DNA of 64,000 bases from Candidatus Latescibacterota bacterium. GTDB lineage: Bacteria; Krumholzibacteriota; Krumholzibacteriia; WVZY01. Both the position numbers and the translations under genes were made by a program. Shown here in pieces: positions 51,921 to 60,869 of this stretch; the first letter of the stretch is position 1; every line of letters starts with the position of its first letter. Under the pieces are notes generated by a model. That model was not told the DNA's origin. It ran no database searches and saw nothing but the letters and a program-made list of their open reading frames with translations. Location: positions 62,001 through 126,000 of the forward strand of contig WVZY01000011.1 in the NCBI GenBank assembly GCA_011772205.1, written 5' to 3'.

Positions 51921-52481
51921 ATGCCGAATAAAAAAGAATTGGGCGAAAGGATCAAACGATTTCGTCTGGAGAGAAACCTTACGTTAAAAGACGTGGAACT
52001 CAAAGCAAAAGTTTCTGCCACACACGTCTCGGAGATCGAGCGCGGCATGACCTCTCCCACTGTGGGTGCGCTGTCAAAAATCGCGAAAGCGCTGGGGAGC
52101 GAGCCTTCCTACTTCCTGAGCAGCAATTCGCTGCCCCCAGTGTCCATGGTGAGAAAGGACAACCGCAAGGTGCTCTCTTACAGAGATTGGGGTGCGAAAA
52201 TCAATTGTCTCTCCCGCGGCATCCGGAGCAGCACGATGTCGTTTCTCGAGCTGGAACTCGAACCCGGAATTCAAAACGACCTCGAACCATTGACGCACAC
52301 AGGCGAAGAGTTCATGCACATCCTGAAAGGCGTCGTTGAGATTTATGTAGGTTTGGAAAGGCATCGGTTGAAAGAGGGGGACAGCATCCATTTCAAATCG
52401 CATGAGCCCCATACCATTCGTAACATCGGCGATGCGCAGGCGAAACTCCTCTGGGTCGCCTTGCCACCGTTTCATCTATAA
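51921..52481 (+). CDS. XRE-family regulator with C-terminal cupin domain
   Basis: 186 residues, AAGGAG eight bases before the ATG. Residues 5-65 are a Cro/C1-type helix-turn-helix (G-E-R-I-K-R-F-R, then S-A-T-H-V-S-E-I-E-R-G-M-T-S-P-T-V). Residues about 110-182 are a cupin barrel (E-P-L-T-H-T-G-E-E-F-M-H-I-L-K-G, G-D-S-I-H-F-K-S-H-E-P-H), which in this family senses a small ligand. Such regulators commonly control amine, amino-acid or stress pathways. It has a paralogue directly downstream and may regulate its own promoter through the palindrome at 51688. Confidence 0.92.
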   Translation: MPNKKELGERIKRFRLERNLTLKDVELKAKVSATHVSEIERGMTSPTVGALSKIAKALGSEPSYFLSSNSLPPVSMVRKDNRKVLSYRDWGAKINCLSRGIRSSTMSFLELELEPGIQNDLEPLTHTGEEFMHILKGVVEIYVGLERHRLKEGDSIHFKSHEPHTIRNIGDAQAKLLWVALPPFHL

Positions 52482-52518
52482 AAACCATTGATGGATATCA
52501 TTGCAAAGGAGTAAGCAG

Positions 52519-53079
52519 ATGCTCGACAAAGCCGAACTTGGAAAACGGATAAAGAAAGTGCGAGAGAGCAAGCACCTGACTCTCAAAAATATCGAAGCAG
52601 CGGCGGGAATCTCTGCAACGCACATCTCTGAGATCGAACGAGGAAAAACTTCGCCAACGCTCGGCGCGCTCATGAAAATTTCAAAAGCGCTCGGTAAGGA
52701 TCCGGCGCATTTCATAGAGGAAGTGGAACTGAACGATGTCTCCCTCGTGACTCTCGAGGATCGCATTGTGGAAAAACTCGGCAGCGCTGGAACGATGGAG
52801 AATCTCACCACTTCGATACCTGGAGGTAAGCTTCAGGCCCGATTCATCCGGCTCTCTCCGGGCAAGACGCTGGACGAGCACCCTCACACCCATTATGGAA
52901 ATGAAGCAGCCCTCGTCCTGTCCGGAAAAATTCTATTTACGGTTGACGGTGAGAAGTATGAAACTTCGCAGGGAGATGCGGTCTATTACAACGGTCTCGA
53001 GGAGCACTCATACGAGAACATTTCGAAAAAAGATGACGCAACGATGCTGTGGGTGAGCACCGAGAGGGGCGTCAGCTAA
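52519..53079 (+). CDS. Second XRE-cupin regulator
   Basis: 186 residues from ATG 52519, chosen because AAAGGAG lies seven bases upstream; an earlier in-frame TTG (52501) lacks this. Clear paralogue of the gene 37 bases before it: S-A-T-H-I-S-E-I-E-R-G-K-T-S-P-T-L in the recognition region and a cupin with D-E-H-P-H-T-H-Y-G-N-E-A and G-D-A-V-Y-Y-N-G-L-E-E-H. The metal-ligand histidine set is more complete here (H-x-H) than in the first copy. The pair probably forms a small operon ended by the terminator at 53108. Confidence 0.92.
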   Translation: MLDKAELGKRIKKVRESKHLTLKNIEAAAGISATHISEIERGKTSPTLGALMKISKALGKDPAHFIEEVELNDVSLVTLEDRIVEKLGSAGTMENLTTSIPGGKLQARFIRLSPGKTLDEHPHTHYGNEAALVLSGKILFTVDGEKYETSQGDAVYYNGLEEHSYENISKKDDATMLWVSTERGVS

Positions 53080-53107
53080 CAGGATCATCTTCCACAGATC
53101 GACGGAG

Positions 53108-53137
53108 AACCCGTCCTCGTAGAGGGCGGGTTTTTTT
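53108..53137 (+). terminator. Strong intrinsic terminator
   Basis: AACCCGTCCTC (53108-53118) pairs with GAGGGCGGGTT (53122-53132) over a GTA loop, with one G-T pair, inside a run of seven T (53131-53137). It ends the XRE-cupin pair. Confidence 0.9.
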
Positions 53138-53139
53138 CT

Positions 53140-53169
53140 TTGACAGGTTCTCACGGAGGAACCTATGAT
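53140..53169 (+). promoter_or_regulatory. Strong predicted sigma-70 promoter with inverted repeat in the spacer
   Basis: Perfect TTGACA (53140-53145), 18-base spacer, TATGAT (53164-53169). The spacer is GGTTC-TCACGGAG-GAACC, an inverted repeat that could be an operator. It drives the DUF1844 gene and perhaps the OmpA-family gene. Confidence 0.7.
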
Positions 53170-53232
53170 TCTCGGAACCAACGGGTAGAGTCTCTTTGCA
53201 CGTGAGAACTTCTTCATCGCTGGAAGGTTGTC

Positions 53233-53706
53233 ATGGAGGATAGAACAAACGAGGGCATGGAGAGAGACGTGCTCTTCATCCATCTCGTGACGATGTTTCA
53301 TGTCGCGGCAATGCAGCAGCTGGGAAAAGTAATGAATCCAGTGACGCAAAAAATTGAGCGCGATCTGGATCAAGCGAAGTTTGCCATAGACACGCTCGAT
53401 ATGGTTAAGGAAAAGACGAAGGGAAACCTGTCCAAGGAGGAAGAAGATTTTCTGAACAAAACTCTGTTTGAACTCCACATGAACTATTTGGACGAAATCA
53501 GCAGGGCGGAAAAGGGAGAAAAAGAGGCCGAAAAAGAGGAGGAGGCGTCTCAGCCCGGCGGCGAGGGCGAAGCTGGAATGGAAGCTCGGCGCGAGCCGTC
53601 CCCAGAAGAAAAGGGCAAGGGAAAAGGGAAGGCTGCTCGTTCTCGAGCCAAGGGGAAAAAGCGTGCCGCAAAGAAGAAAGAGGCGGGTCCGGATAAGCCC
53701 TCATAG
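53233..53706 (+). CDS. DUF1844 family protein
   Basis: 157 residues. The first 95 match the small helical DUF1844 family: H-L-V-T-M-F-H-V-A-A-M-Q-Q-L-G-K, N-P-V-T, D-L-D-Q-A-K-F-A-I-D-T-L-D-M-V, K-T-K-G-N-L-S-K-E-E. Function of the family is unknown. The last 60 residues are a highly charged tail, glutamate-rich then lysine/arginine-rich (G-K-G-K-G-K-A-A-R-S-R-A-K-G-K-K-R-A-A-K-K-K), longer than in usual members. The basic end could bind nucleic acid. Cytoplasmic. Confidence 0.85.
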   Translation: MEDRTNEGMERDVLFIHLVTMFHVAAMQQLGKVMNPVTQKIERDLDQAKFAIDTLDMVKEKTKGNLSKEEEDFLNKTLFELHMNYLDEISRAEKGEKEAEKEEEASQPGGEGEAGMEARREPSPEEKGKGKGKAARSRAKGKKRAAKKKEAGPDKPS

Positions 53707-53811
53707 CAGCAATTTACCGCGGATTTTTTTTTCGCCCGAGGATGTGGAATTCTTCTTGCTTAAAGCTCTTAGGTTTATACCAGGGAGCTGGAAAGAAAGG
53801 AGACAGTTCTG

Positions 53812-55707
53812 ATGAAACGATGGACGGTTTTGATCCTCTTTGCTGCATTGGTGTTCGCGAGCCTGCCTGCGCATGCGGGTTTGTCCTATAACGGCACGAG
53901 AGGGCTCATCCGGACGAGGACCGCGGACACGATCGGTAAAGGAGTGCTCAGTTTTCAAGTTTTGACCCAGTATCACATGTTCGGAGACTCGCTCCGGGAA
54001 GGGGTTTTCAGCTTCGGTGATGGCCAACCAGGCGGCGCCACCGTTGATTACCACTTCTTCGTCACCCGTGTGAATCTCACCTACGGATTGAACGAGTACT
54101 TCGAGATCGGCGCGGGCGTCAGCGGCCGCAGCTGGATCCGAAGACCTGATGATAAGGGGAACCATGCAGATCTCGAGACGTTCACGCGTGGCGGGCTTGG
54201 AGATACCGAGGTCCTCGGGAAGGTGTCGGTGCCTCTCCCTACGCCGCATATCAGGCTGGGGGCCGTTGGCGGTGCCAGCTTTGCTTCGGGCAGTGAGAAG
54301 AGAGGATTTACCACCAATTCGACCGATTTCTTCCTCGAGGGCATTGCTACCGTCGATTTTACGGACCTCGAGAGCTTCGTACCCACGCGGATTCACCTGA
54401 ACTCCGGCTACAAGTGGAACCGGAACGAGGACCATGGCTATGGGATCTTCTGGAGTGACAAGCCAGATTCGTCAGGTTTCTGGCCACCGGCATATCCCGC
54501 AGTTCCGCCGGGTCTGGAGACCTCATTCAACGACGCATTCCTGTTCAATGCGGCGATCGAATTCCCATCACCACAGGTGACGTTCTTTGTCGAATTCGAT
54601 TGGGAGCAGCTGTTCAACCTGGAGGCGCATCCTGATTTGGATCCGACGACCAGAATCCTGGCGTACGATGCGGATAGTTACAGCAAAAGTACGGTGACGC
54701 TGACGCCCGGTCTCGCACTGACGTCGAAGAGCGGCACCGAACTCAAGATCGCCGGCGATATCAATCTGAATTCGGGTGACAAGCCCCCGCTGAGCGGCGC
54801 CCCCGACTGGGGCCTGTGGCTGTCCGTCTCTCACAGCGGAACGATCATTCCCAAAGATACGGATAAAGACGGAATAAAAGACAAAGCGGACCAATGTCCC
54901 GATCAGCCGGAGGACCTCGATGGGTACCAGGATGAGGATGGATGTCCCGATATCGATAATGACGGCGACGGGATCCCCGACCTGGAGGACAAGTGTCCGG
55001 ATTTAGCCGAGGATATCGACGGATTCGAGGATCTGGACGGCTGCCCCGATTTGGATAACGATCAGGACGGCATACCGGACGCTGACGACAGATGCCCGAA
55101 TGAGCCGGAGGATTTCGACGGCGAGGAAGATCAGGATGGATGCCCGGACCTCGTGAAGGACAGCGATAATGATAGCGTGCCGGATGATATCGACCGGTGT
55201 CCGCTTCAGCCCGAAGACGTCGATGGCTTCCAAGATGAGGATGGATGCCCGGATCTGGATAACGATCTCGACGGCATTCCCGACGCCGACGATAGCTGCC
55301 CCAATGCTCCGGAAACGTTCAACGGGTACGAAGATGAGGACGGATGCCCCGATGAGAGACCGATCGAAAAAGAATTCGTCCTGAAGGGCGTCCACTTCGA
55401 GAGCGGCAGTGCGGCGCTCACGCCCGACTCTTACCCGATTCTCGACGATGTGATCCGCTCGCTTCTCGCCTATCCCGAGGTGTCGGTGGAGATTCGCGGT
55501 TACACGGACAGCCAGGGACCGGCGAGCTTCAACCAGGATCTATCCCAGCGCCGCGCCGAATCGGTGAAGCAATATCTCGTAAACGCCGGCATCGACCCAG
55601 CGAGGTTGGTTGCCAAGGGCTTTGGCGAGGCGGATCCGATTGCGAGCAACGCAACGCCTCAGGGACGTGCGCAGAACCGCCGAATCGAGTTCCGGCGCTT
55701 GAACTAG
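53812..55707 (+). CDS. OmpA-family outer-membrane protein with thrombospondin type 3 repeats
   Basis: 631 residues, AAAGGAG before the ATG. Signal peptide about residues 1-22 (ending P-A-H-A). Residues to about 345 look like a beta barrel. Residues about 348-518 are calcium-binding thrombospondin type 3 repeats with D-x-D-x-D-G and C-P-D units (for example D-G-C-P-D-L-D-N-D-Q-D-G-I-P-D). The last 105 residues are an OmpA peptidoglycan-binding domain (V-H-F-E-S-G-S-A-A-L-T, I-R-G-Y-T-D-S-Q-G, L-S-Q-R-R-A-E-S-V-K, G-F-G-E-A-D-P-I-A, N-R-R-I-E-F). It links the outer membrane to the cell wall. A terminator follows. Confidence 0.95.
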   Translation: MKRWTVLILFAALVFASLPAHAGLSYNGTRGLIRTRTADTIGKGVLSFQVLTQYHMFGDSLREGVFSFGDGQPGGATVDYHFFVTRVNLTYGLNEYFEIGAGVSGRSWIRRPDDKGNHADLETFTRGGLGDTEVLGKVSVPLPTPHIRLGAVGGASFASGSEKRGFTTNSTDFFLEGIATVDFTDLESFVPTRIHLNSGYKWNRNEDHGYGIFWSDKPDSSGFWPPAYPAVPPGLETSFNDAFLFNAAIEFPSPQVTFFVEFDWEQLFNLEAHPDLDPTTRILAYDADSYSKSTVTLTPGLALTSKSGTELKIAGDINLNSGDKPPLSGAPDWGLWLSVSHSGTIIPKDTDKDGIKDKADQCPDQPEDLDGYQDEDGCPDIDNDGDGIPDLEDKCPDLAEDIDGFEDLDGCPDLDNDQDGIPDADDRCPNEPEDFDGEEDQDGCPDLVKDSDNDSVPDDIDRCPLQPEDVDGFQDEDGCPDLDNDLDGIPDADDSCPNAPETFNGYEDEDGCPDERPIEKEFVLKGVHFESGSAALTPDSYPILDDVIRSLLAYPEVSVEIRGYTDSQGPASFNQDLSQRRAESVKQYLVNAGIDPARLVAKGFGEADPIASNATPQGRAQNRRIEFRRLN

Positions 55708-55750
55708 TTCGCGAAGACGCGCTTCCGGCGGTCCCGCAGGGAACAAAATA

Positions 55751-55782
55751 GGGGAAGTCACTCCGTGGCTTCCCCCTTTTTT
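55751..55782 (+). terminator. Intrinsic terminator of the OmpA-family gene
   Basis: GGGGAAGTCAC (55751-55761) pairs with GTGGCTTCCCC (55765-55775) over a TCC loop with one G-T pair, followed by C and six T. Confidence 0.9.
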
Positions 55783-55883
55783 GCTCACTTGTTCTGGCGC
55801 GTATGGTTGGCGATCGAGCGGCGAAGGAACGTCGTCCGGTCCAATCGCCATATGCAGCTCTGCTAGGAGTCAGCGTTGCATCA

Positions 55884-56684
55884 TTATTCAGCGTTTTTTA
55901 CTTTGTCCCAGTATGCATCCATCTCCTCGAGAGTCGTCGCTTCCAGCGTTTTTCCGTCTCGGTGAATCATTTTTTCCATTTTGCGGAAACGGTCCAAGAA
56001 TTTGGCGTTCGCTGTTTCGAGTGTTCTCTCGCTGCTGATATCCAGAAACCGGCTGAGGTTCACTATGGAAAAGAACAGGTCGCCGATTTCCGCTGCGATA
56101 TGTTCTCTCGGTCCTTCCCCAAGGCACCGGTCGATCTCGCCCAGCTCTTCGCGAAGCTTTTCGATGATGCCGGTGGCGTCCGGCCAATCGAATCCGACTT
56201 TTGCTGCATGTCGCTGGAGCGTTTCAGCCCTTCGGATAGGGGAGAGATGATCGGGAATATCGGCGAGCGCGCTTTCATCCGGTGCCCTTTCCTCCCTCTC
56301 TTTCTCCTTCATCCGGTTCCAGTGAACAAGACTTTCTTCCGTGCTGGCTGCTTTCTTATCCCCGAAGACATGAGGGTGGCGCCGTTTGATCTTCTCGTAC
56401 GCCCTGGAGGCGATCTGTTCGACGGTCACGCTCCGGTCTTCTTCATGAAGGATCGCTACGGCGAAGCAAACAAGGAAGAAAACATCCCCAAGCTCTTCGA
56501 GAACCTCTTCCTGGGATCGCCTCGCGTTCGCCCATTGGAGTTCATAGGCCTCCTCGATGATCGATGGGAGAACGTCGTCGAACGTTTGCTCCTTGTCCCA
56601 GGGACAACCATTATCCCCGCGGAGGGTTTCGATGAGCCGCGTAAGCCGTTCGACGGGATGAGGCTTATCCGTGTCGTGATCCAT
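55884..56684 (-). CDS. mazG: Nucleoside triphosphate pyrophosphohydrolase MazG
   Basis: About 266 residues from ATG 56684; an upstream TTG at 56720 would add 12 residues. MazG hydrolyses NTPs to NMP and PPi, clearing damaged nucleotides and tuning (p)ppGpp. Two MazG domains: the first with C-P-W-D-K-E-Q-T, E-E-A-Y-E-L and E-E-L-G-D-V-F-F; the second with V-G-F-D-W-P-D and E-E-L-G-E-I, then A-E-I-G-D-L-F-F-S-I-V-N. The E-x2-E and E-x2-D metal motifs are intact in the first domain. R-R-H-P-H-V-F-G separates them. The gene faces ompA convergently and shares a short divergent region with uvrA. Confidence 0.95.
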   Translation of the reverse strand: MDHDTDKPHPVERLTRLIETLRGDNGCPWDKEQTFDDVLPSIIEEAYELQWANARRSQEEVLEELGDVFFLVCFAVAILHEEDRSVTVEQIASRAYEKIKRRHPHVFGDKKAASTEESLVHWNRMKEKEREERAPDESALADIPDHLSPIRRAETLQRHAAKVGFDWPDATGIIEKLREELGEIDRCLGEGPREHIAAEIGDLFFSIVNLSRFLDISSERTLETANAKFLDRFRKMEKMIHRDGKTLEATTLEEMDAYWDKVKNAE

Positions 56685-56734
56685 GCGGCGATCATATCCG
56701 TACCGGAGCAGCGAATGCAAGCTCCGATTGATCC

Positions 56735-56763
56735 TTGAATAAATGATCCTTTCGATTTAATAT
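56735..56763 (+). promoter_or_regulatory. Predicted sigma-70 promoter of uvrA
   Basis: TTGAAT (56735-56740), 17-base spacer, TAATAT (56758-56763), 27 bases before ATG 56791. No LexA-like box was recognised. Confidence 0.5.
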
Positions 56764-56790
56764 GTTTGTTTACCCTGCAATAGGTCCTCA

Positions 56791-59580
56791 ATGGCTCAGG
56801 AAAGGACGATCCGCATGCTCGATCGCATCGTCGTAAGGGGCGCGAGACAGCACAACCTGAAGAATATCGACCTCGATATACCGCACGGTCAGCTCACCGT
56901 CATTACGGGTGTGTCGGGTTCGGGAAAATCCACGCTCGCCTTCGATACGCTGTATGCCGAAGGACAGCGGAGATATATCGAATCGCTGTCCACCTATACG
57001 AAACAATTCCTCGAACGCATCGCGCGGCCCGATGTCGACGAAGTGTCAGGGATCAATCCTTCTATCGCCATCCAGCAGAAAAACACGGCTCGAAGCGCCC
57101 GGTCGACCGTCGGTACAACGACGGAAATCTACGACTACCTTCGCCTCTTGTTCGCCAGGGTTGGGCGCACTTACTGCCCGAACTGCGGTATCCCCGTGGT
57201 GAAGCAATCGGCCGACGAGGTCATCGATCACATGGTGGACGCGCACGAAGGGGAGCGGTTCTATATCGTTGCTACGATTTCTACGGAGGACCGCAAACCC
57301 TCGGAACTCCTCGCCGAGCTGCAAAAGGAAGGATACTCCAGGATATTGCACAACGGAGATGTGATGAGAATCGATCCTCCACCCCGGGGGCTTCGCCTGA
57401 AAGGCCGTTCCTTGAATCTCGTTCTCGACCGCTTGACAATCGAGAACTCCCGCCGTGCACGGCTTCTCGAAGCCATCGAATCGGCGTACAATCTGGCCGA
57501 TGGATTCGTTCGGTTCGCGTCACCCGATTCAAATATCACGCTCGATTTCACCCACCACCTCGTGTGCACGTCATGCAAGAAAAGTTTCGAGGAGCCGCGG
57601 CCACTGCTTTTCTCGTTCAACACTCCTTACGGCGCGTGTTCCCACTGCCGTGGATTCGGAAATCGAATGGAGTTCGACGAGCGGTTGATCGTTCCCGATC
57701 CGTCCCGTTCGATACGCGGTCAGGCCGTCGAACCTTGGGCATCGGAGAAGTTCGAGTACTATTACAACCGCTTGATCCGTTTCTGCCGTCAGAGCCGTAT
57801 TCCGCTGGACAAACCGTTTAGAGCCCTCGATCCCAAACATAAGGCGGCGATACTCGAAGGGAATGATGCGTTTTTTGGCGTGATCCCGTTTCTCGAGGAA
57901 CTGCGCGAGAAGAGCTACAAAAAGTACGCGCGGTTTTATACGAGGCGGTATCTCACGTTCAGGGAATGCCGGCAGTGCAAAGGCGGCCGGCTCCGGCAGG
58001 AAGCCTATTACGTTCGTTTGAGCGGGCAGAGCATTCGTGAGGTGGCGCGGATGACACCCGGCGAGGCGCTGGCGTTCGTTGAGAGCCTCGAGCTTGCGCC
58101 CAGGGAAGAAGAGATCGCAGAAGACATCGTTCTCGAGCTGCGATCGAGACTCAAGTTCCTCCTCGATGTTGGGCTCTATTATGTCACGCTCGATCGTCTC
58201 ACGAGGACGCTCTCCGGAGGCGAAGCACAGAGAATCAATCTGGCGAACTCGCTCGGGGCGAATCTCCTCGGCGTGCTGTACGTTCTCGATGAGCCGAGCA
58301 TCGGATTGCATCCGAGGGATACCGAGAACCTCGTCAAAGTGCTGTCAGAGCTGAGAAACCGGGGGAACACGGTGGTGGTGGTCGAGCACGATCTCGACAT
58401 CATCCAGAAAGCCGATTACCTGGTCGATCTCGGGCCGGGCGCCGGCGAAAACGGCGGGGAGGTGCTTTATCAAGGGGCGCTCGAGGAGGCGTCGAGCCCG
58501 AGGTCGAAAACGATCAAGTATCTGCGGGAAGGTCTTCCTCTCGAAGATTCCAAGCCCATGCCGTCGCGATGCGAAGGAGAGATTCGTCTGAGCGGGATTA
58601 CCGAACACAATCTCAAGAACATCGATGTCAGTTTTCCTCTCGGTGTATTCAGCGCCGTTACCGGTGTGTCGGGTTCGGGGAAGAGCACCCTGGTGAGCGA
58701 CGTGCTGTACAATGCGCTCACCGTAGGTGAAGCGAACTACACGCACGCATACAAAGGCATCAAGGGCAGGGATAAGGTAAAGAAGACGATGCTGGTCGAC
58801 CAGTCGCCGATCGGAAAAACGCCGCGTTCCAATCCGATCACGTACATCAAAGCGTTTTCGTTTATCCGGGACATCTTCGCTTCGCAGCGGCTGGCCGTGA
58901 AACGCGGTTACGCGTCCGGCCGATTCAGTTTCAACGTTCCCGGCGGCAGGTGCAACCGGTGTCAGGGCATGGGATACGAGCGGGTAGAAATGCATTTCAT
59001 GGCCGACATGTTCATCCCGTGCTCGGAATGCGAGGGCAAACGGTACGGAAAGGAGACGCTCGAGGTCACTTTCCGCGGAAAAAATCTTGCCGATGTGCTC
59101 GAGCTCAGCGTAAATGAAGCGATCGAGCTGTTCGCGGATCACCGCGCACTGGCCCAGCGGTTGACGACGTTGAAGAAAGTCGGGCTCGGGTACCTCCGTC
59201 TCGGTCAGCCATCGACCACGCTGTCCGGGGGCGAATCACAAAGGATCAAGATCGCGCGAGAGCTGGCAGAAAACATCGAGGGAGGATGTTTCTACATTCT
59301 GGACGAACCTACGACAGGCCTTCATGTCGACGATGTGGCAACGCTCCTCCGCGTCTTGAGGGAGCTGGTCGACAGGGGAAATACGGTTGTGGTCGTGGAG
59401 CACAATCCGCAGGTGATCCGCCAGGCCGATCATATTATTGACCTGGGACCCGGAGGAGGCGATGATGGTGGGTGGGTGACGGCCGAGGGGACGCCGGCTG
59501 AAATCGCGCGGTCGCCTCGTTCGCACACGGGTGCGTTTCTTAAAAAACTGATGAGGAAATCGGCGAAAGGAGCGGCATGA
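56791..59580 (+). CDS. uvrA: Excinuclease ABC subunit A
   Basis: 929 residues, normal length. UvrA dimers find bulky DNA lesions and load UvrB in nucleotide excision repair. Two ABC ATPase modules: Walker A G-V-S-G-S-G-K-S-T-L near residues 41 and 630; signatures L-S-G-G-E-A-Q-R and L-S-G-G-E-S-Q-R; Walker B regions ending L-D-E-P. Zinc-finger cysteine pairs are C-T-S-C with C-S-H-C, and C-N-R-C with C-S-E-C. N-P-S-I-A-I-Q-Q-K and T-E-I-Y-D-Y-L-R-L-L-F-A-R-V-G are typical of standard UvrA. galE overlaps its stop by four bases. Confidence 0.97.
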   Translation: MAQERTIRMLDRIVVRGARQHNLKNIDLDIPHGQLTVITGVSGSGKSTLAFDTLYAEGQRRYIESLSTYTKQFLERIARPDVDEVSGINPSIAIQQKNTARSARSTVGTTTEIYDYLRLLFARVGRTYCPNCGIPVVKQSADEVIDHMVDAHEGERFYIVATISTEDRKPSELLAELQKEGYSRILHNGDVMRIDPPPRGLRLKGRSLNLVLDRLTIENSRRARLLEAIESAYNLADGFVRFASPDSNITLDFTHHLVCTSCKKSFEEPRPLLFSFNTPYGACSHCRGFGNRMEFDERLIVPDPSRSIRGQAVEPWASEKFEYYYNRLIRFCRQSRIPLDKPFRALDPKHKAAILEGNDAFFGVIPFLEELREKSYKKYARFYTRRYLTFRECRQCKGGRLRQEAYYVRLSGQSIREVARMTPGEALAFVESLELAPREEEIAEDIVLELRSRLKFLLDVGLYYVTLDRLTRTLSGGEAQRINLANSLGANLLGVLYVLDEPSIGLHPRDTENLVKVLSELRNRGNTVVVVEHDLDIIQKADYLVDLGPGAGENGGEVLYQGALEEASSPRSKTIKYLREGLPLEDSKPMPSRCEGEIRLSGITEHNLKNIDVSFPLGVFSAVTGVSGSGKSTLVSDVLYNALTVGEANYTHAYKGIKGRDKVKKTMLVDQSPIGKTPRSNPITYIKAFSFIRDIFASQRLAVKRGYASGRFSFNVPGGRCNRCQGMGYERVEMHFMADMFIPCSECEGKRYGKETLEVTFRGKNLADVLELSVNEAIELFADHRALAQRLTTLKKVGLGYLRLGQPSTTLSGGESQRIKIARELAENIEGGCFYILDEPTTGLHVDDVATLLRVLRELVDRGNTVVVVEHNPQVIRQADHIIDLGPGGGDDGGWVTAEGTPAEIARSPRSHTGAFLKKLMRKSAKGAA

Positions 59581-60554
59581 AGCTCTGCGTGACTGGAGGG
59601 GCTGGTTATATTGGTTCCGTCGTCATCGAACGGCTTCTGGAAAAGGGCCATGACATCACCGTCGTCGACGACCTGATCACCGGACACCGGGATGCAGTAC
59701 CCGAGTCGTGTCGATTCGTAGAGGGAGACATCCGGGATGAGTCGGTGCTGAAAAAGGCTTTCGAGTCGCCGATGGATGCAGTGCTCCACTTCGCCGCAAA
59801 GAGCATCGTGTCGGAATCCGTCTCCAATCCTCTGGATTATTTCGACAACAACATCGGCGGCGCAGTCTCGCTCCTAAAGGCGATGCGCGACCGGGATGTG
59901 AAGAAAATTATCTTTTCATCGAGCGCGGCCGTTTATGGTAATCCGCAGCGGCTGCCGATCGAAGAATCGGATCCGTGCAATCCGGAGAATCCTTACGGAA
60001 GGACCAAACGGATGATCGAGGTCATCCTGGAGTGCAGCCGCATCGCTTGGCAGTTGGGTTTCGTTTCGCTCCGTTATTTCAATGCGGCGGGCAGCACGGA
60101 ACAATTCGGCGAAGATCACCGCCCGGAAACGCACCTCCTCCCGATCGTCCTGGATGTGGCGTTGGGAAGAACAGAAGAGCTCACGATCTTTGGGGACGAC
60201 TATGATACGCCGGACGGAACCTGCATCCGTGACTATATCCATGTCATCGATCTGGCAGAAGCGCATGTACTCGCGCTGGAAGCGTGCAATGATGGTTTCT
60301 CGGGCGTGCTGAACCTGGGAAGCGACAAGCCTCACAGTGTCCTGGAGGTTGTGCAAGCTGTCGAACGGGTAACGGGTAAGAAGGTGAACTACCGGATCGG
60401 TCCGAGGCGGCGCGGCGATCCCCCTGCGCTCCTGGCTTCCTCCAAGCAAGCTGAAAAAGTACTCGGGTGGCGCAAGCGTCACAGCAAGCTGGACGACATC
60501 ATCCGGTCGGCACATGCATGGCGGCTGAAACACCCCTCGGGATACTCTCGATAA
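59577..60554 (+). CDS. galE: UDP-glucose 4-epimerase
   Basis: 325 residues, overlapping uvrA (ATGA). It interconverts UDP-glucose and UDP-galactose with bound NAD for surface polysaccharide. The Rossmann motif G-G-A-G-Y-I-G-S lies at residues 7-14. The catalytic serine region is S-S-S-A-A-V-Y-G (114-121) and the Tyr140-x3-Lys144 pair is in N-P-Y-G-R-T-K. Later come R-Y-F-N-A-A-G, D-G-T-C-I-R-D-Y-I-H-V-I-D-L-A and R-R-R-G-D-P. Related UDP-sugar epimerases cannot be excluded, but all core GalE motifs are present. Confidence 0.95.
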   Translation: MKLCVTGGAGYIGSVVIERLLEKGHDITVVDDLITGHRDAVPESCRFVEGDIRDESVLKKAFESPMDAVLHFAAKSIVSESVSNPLDYFDNNIGGAVSLLKAMRDRDVKKIIFSSSAAVYGNPQRLPIEESDPCNPENPYGRTKRMIEVILECSRIAWQLGFVSLRYFNAAGSTEQFGEDHRPETHLLPIVLDVALGRTEELTIFGDDYDTPDGTCIRDYIHVIDLAEAHVLALEACNDGFSGVLNLGSDKPHSVLEVVQAVERVTGKKVNYRIGPRRRGDPPALLASSKQAEKVLGWRKRHSKLDDIIRSAHAWRLKHPSGYSR

Positions 60555-60616
60555 TGCCCCCTTGGTCATCGATAGCTGGCGTGCTTTGAGCGTTCCTCGG
60601 GAGTAGTCCTTGTTGC

Positions 60617-60869
60617 GGAAGGCTCCGTGGGGGCTCCTCACCAGGCTCCCGCTTCGCTCGGCTATCCGCCTGCGTATGGCTCTTCACACTTTCGGTAACA
60701 GTCTGGCAGGATAGTGATGTGAAAACAAACACCGATCCTGCCGAAAGGAGACTGTTACCATGACAAAATCTAGCATGTGGGCTATGACGAGTAAATGGCT
60801 GCTTGTGGTGGAAGAATATGAAAGAGTTAAGCAAAAGCGTAACGGTTCGTCATCCCCACGGAGCCTTCC
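60617..60869. mobile_element. Short element with 16-bp perfect terminal inverted repeats
   Basis: GGAAGGCTCCGTGGGG (60617-60632) and its exact reverse complement (60854-60869) bound 253 bases. Inside, GGTAACAGTC and GGCAGGAT (60694-60712) recur inverted as ATCCTGCC and GACTGTTACC (60735-60759). Directly after comes ATG 60760 with a ribosome site within the second arm. The layout suggests an insertion-sequence remnant or a MITE. Confidence 0.55.

Noticed and set aside
55803-56738. 311-codon plus-strand frame opposite mazG
   Set aside because: The minus strand carries both MazG domains with intact metal motifs; the plus frame has no recognisable motif.
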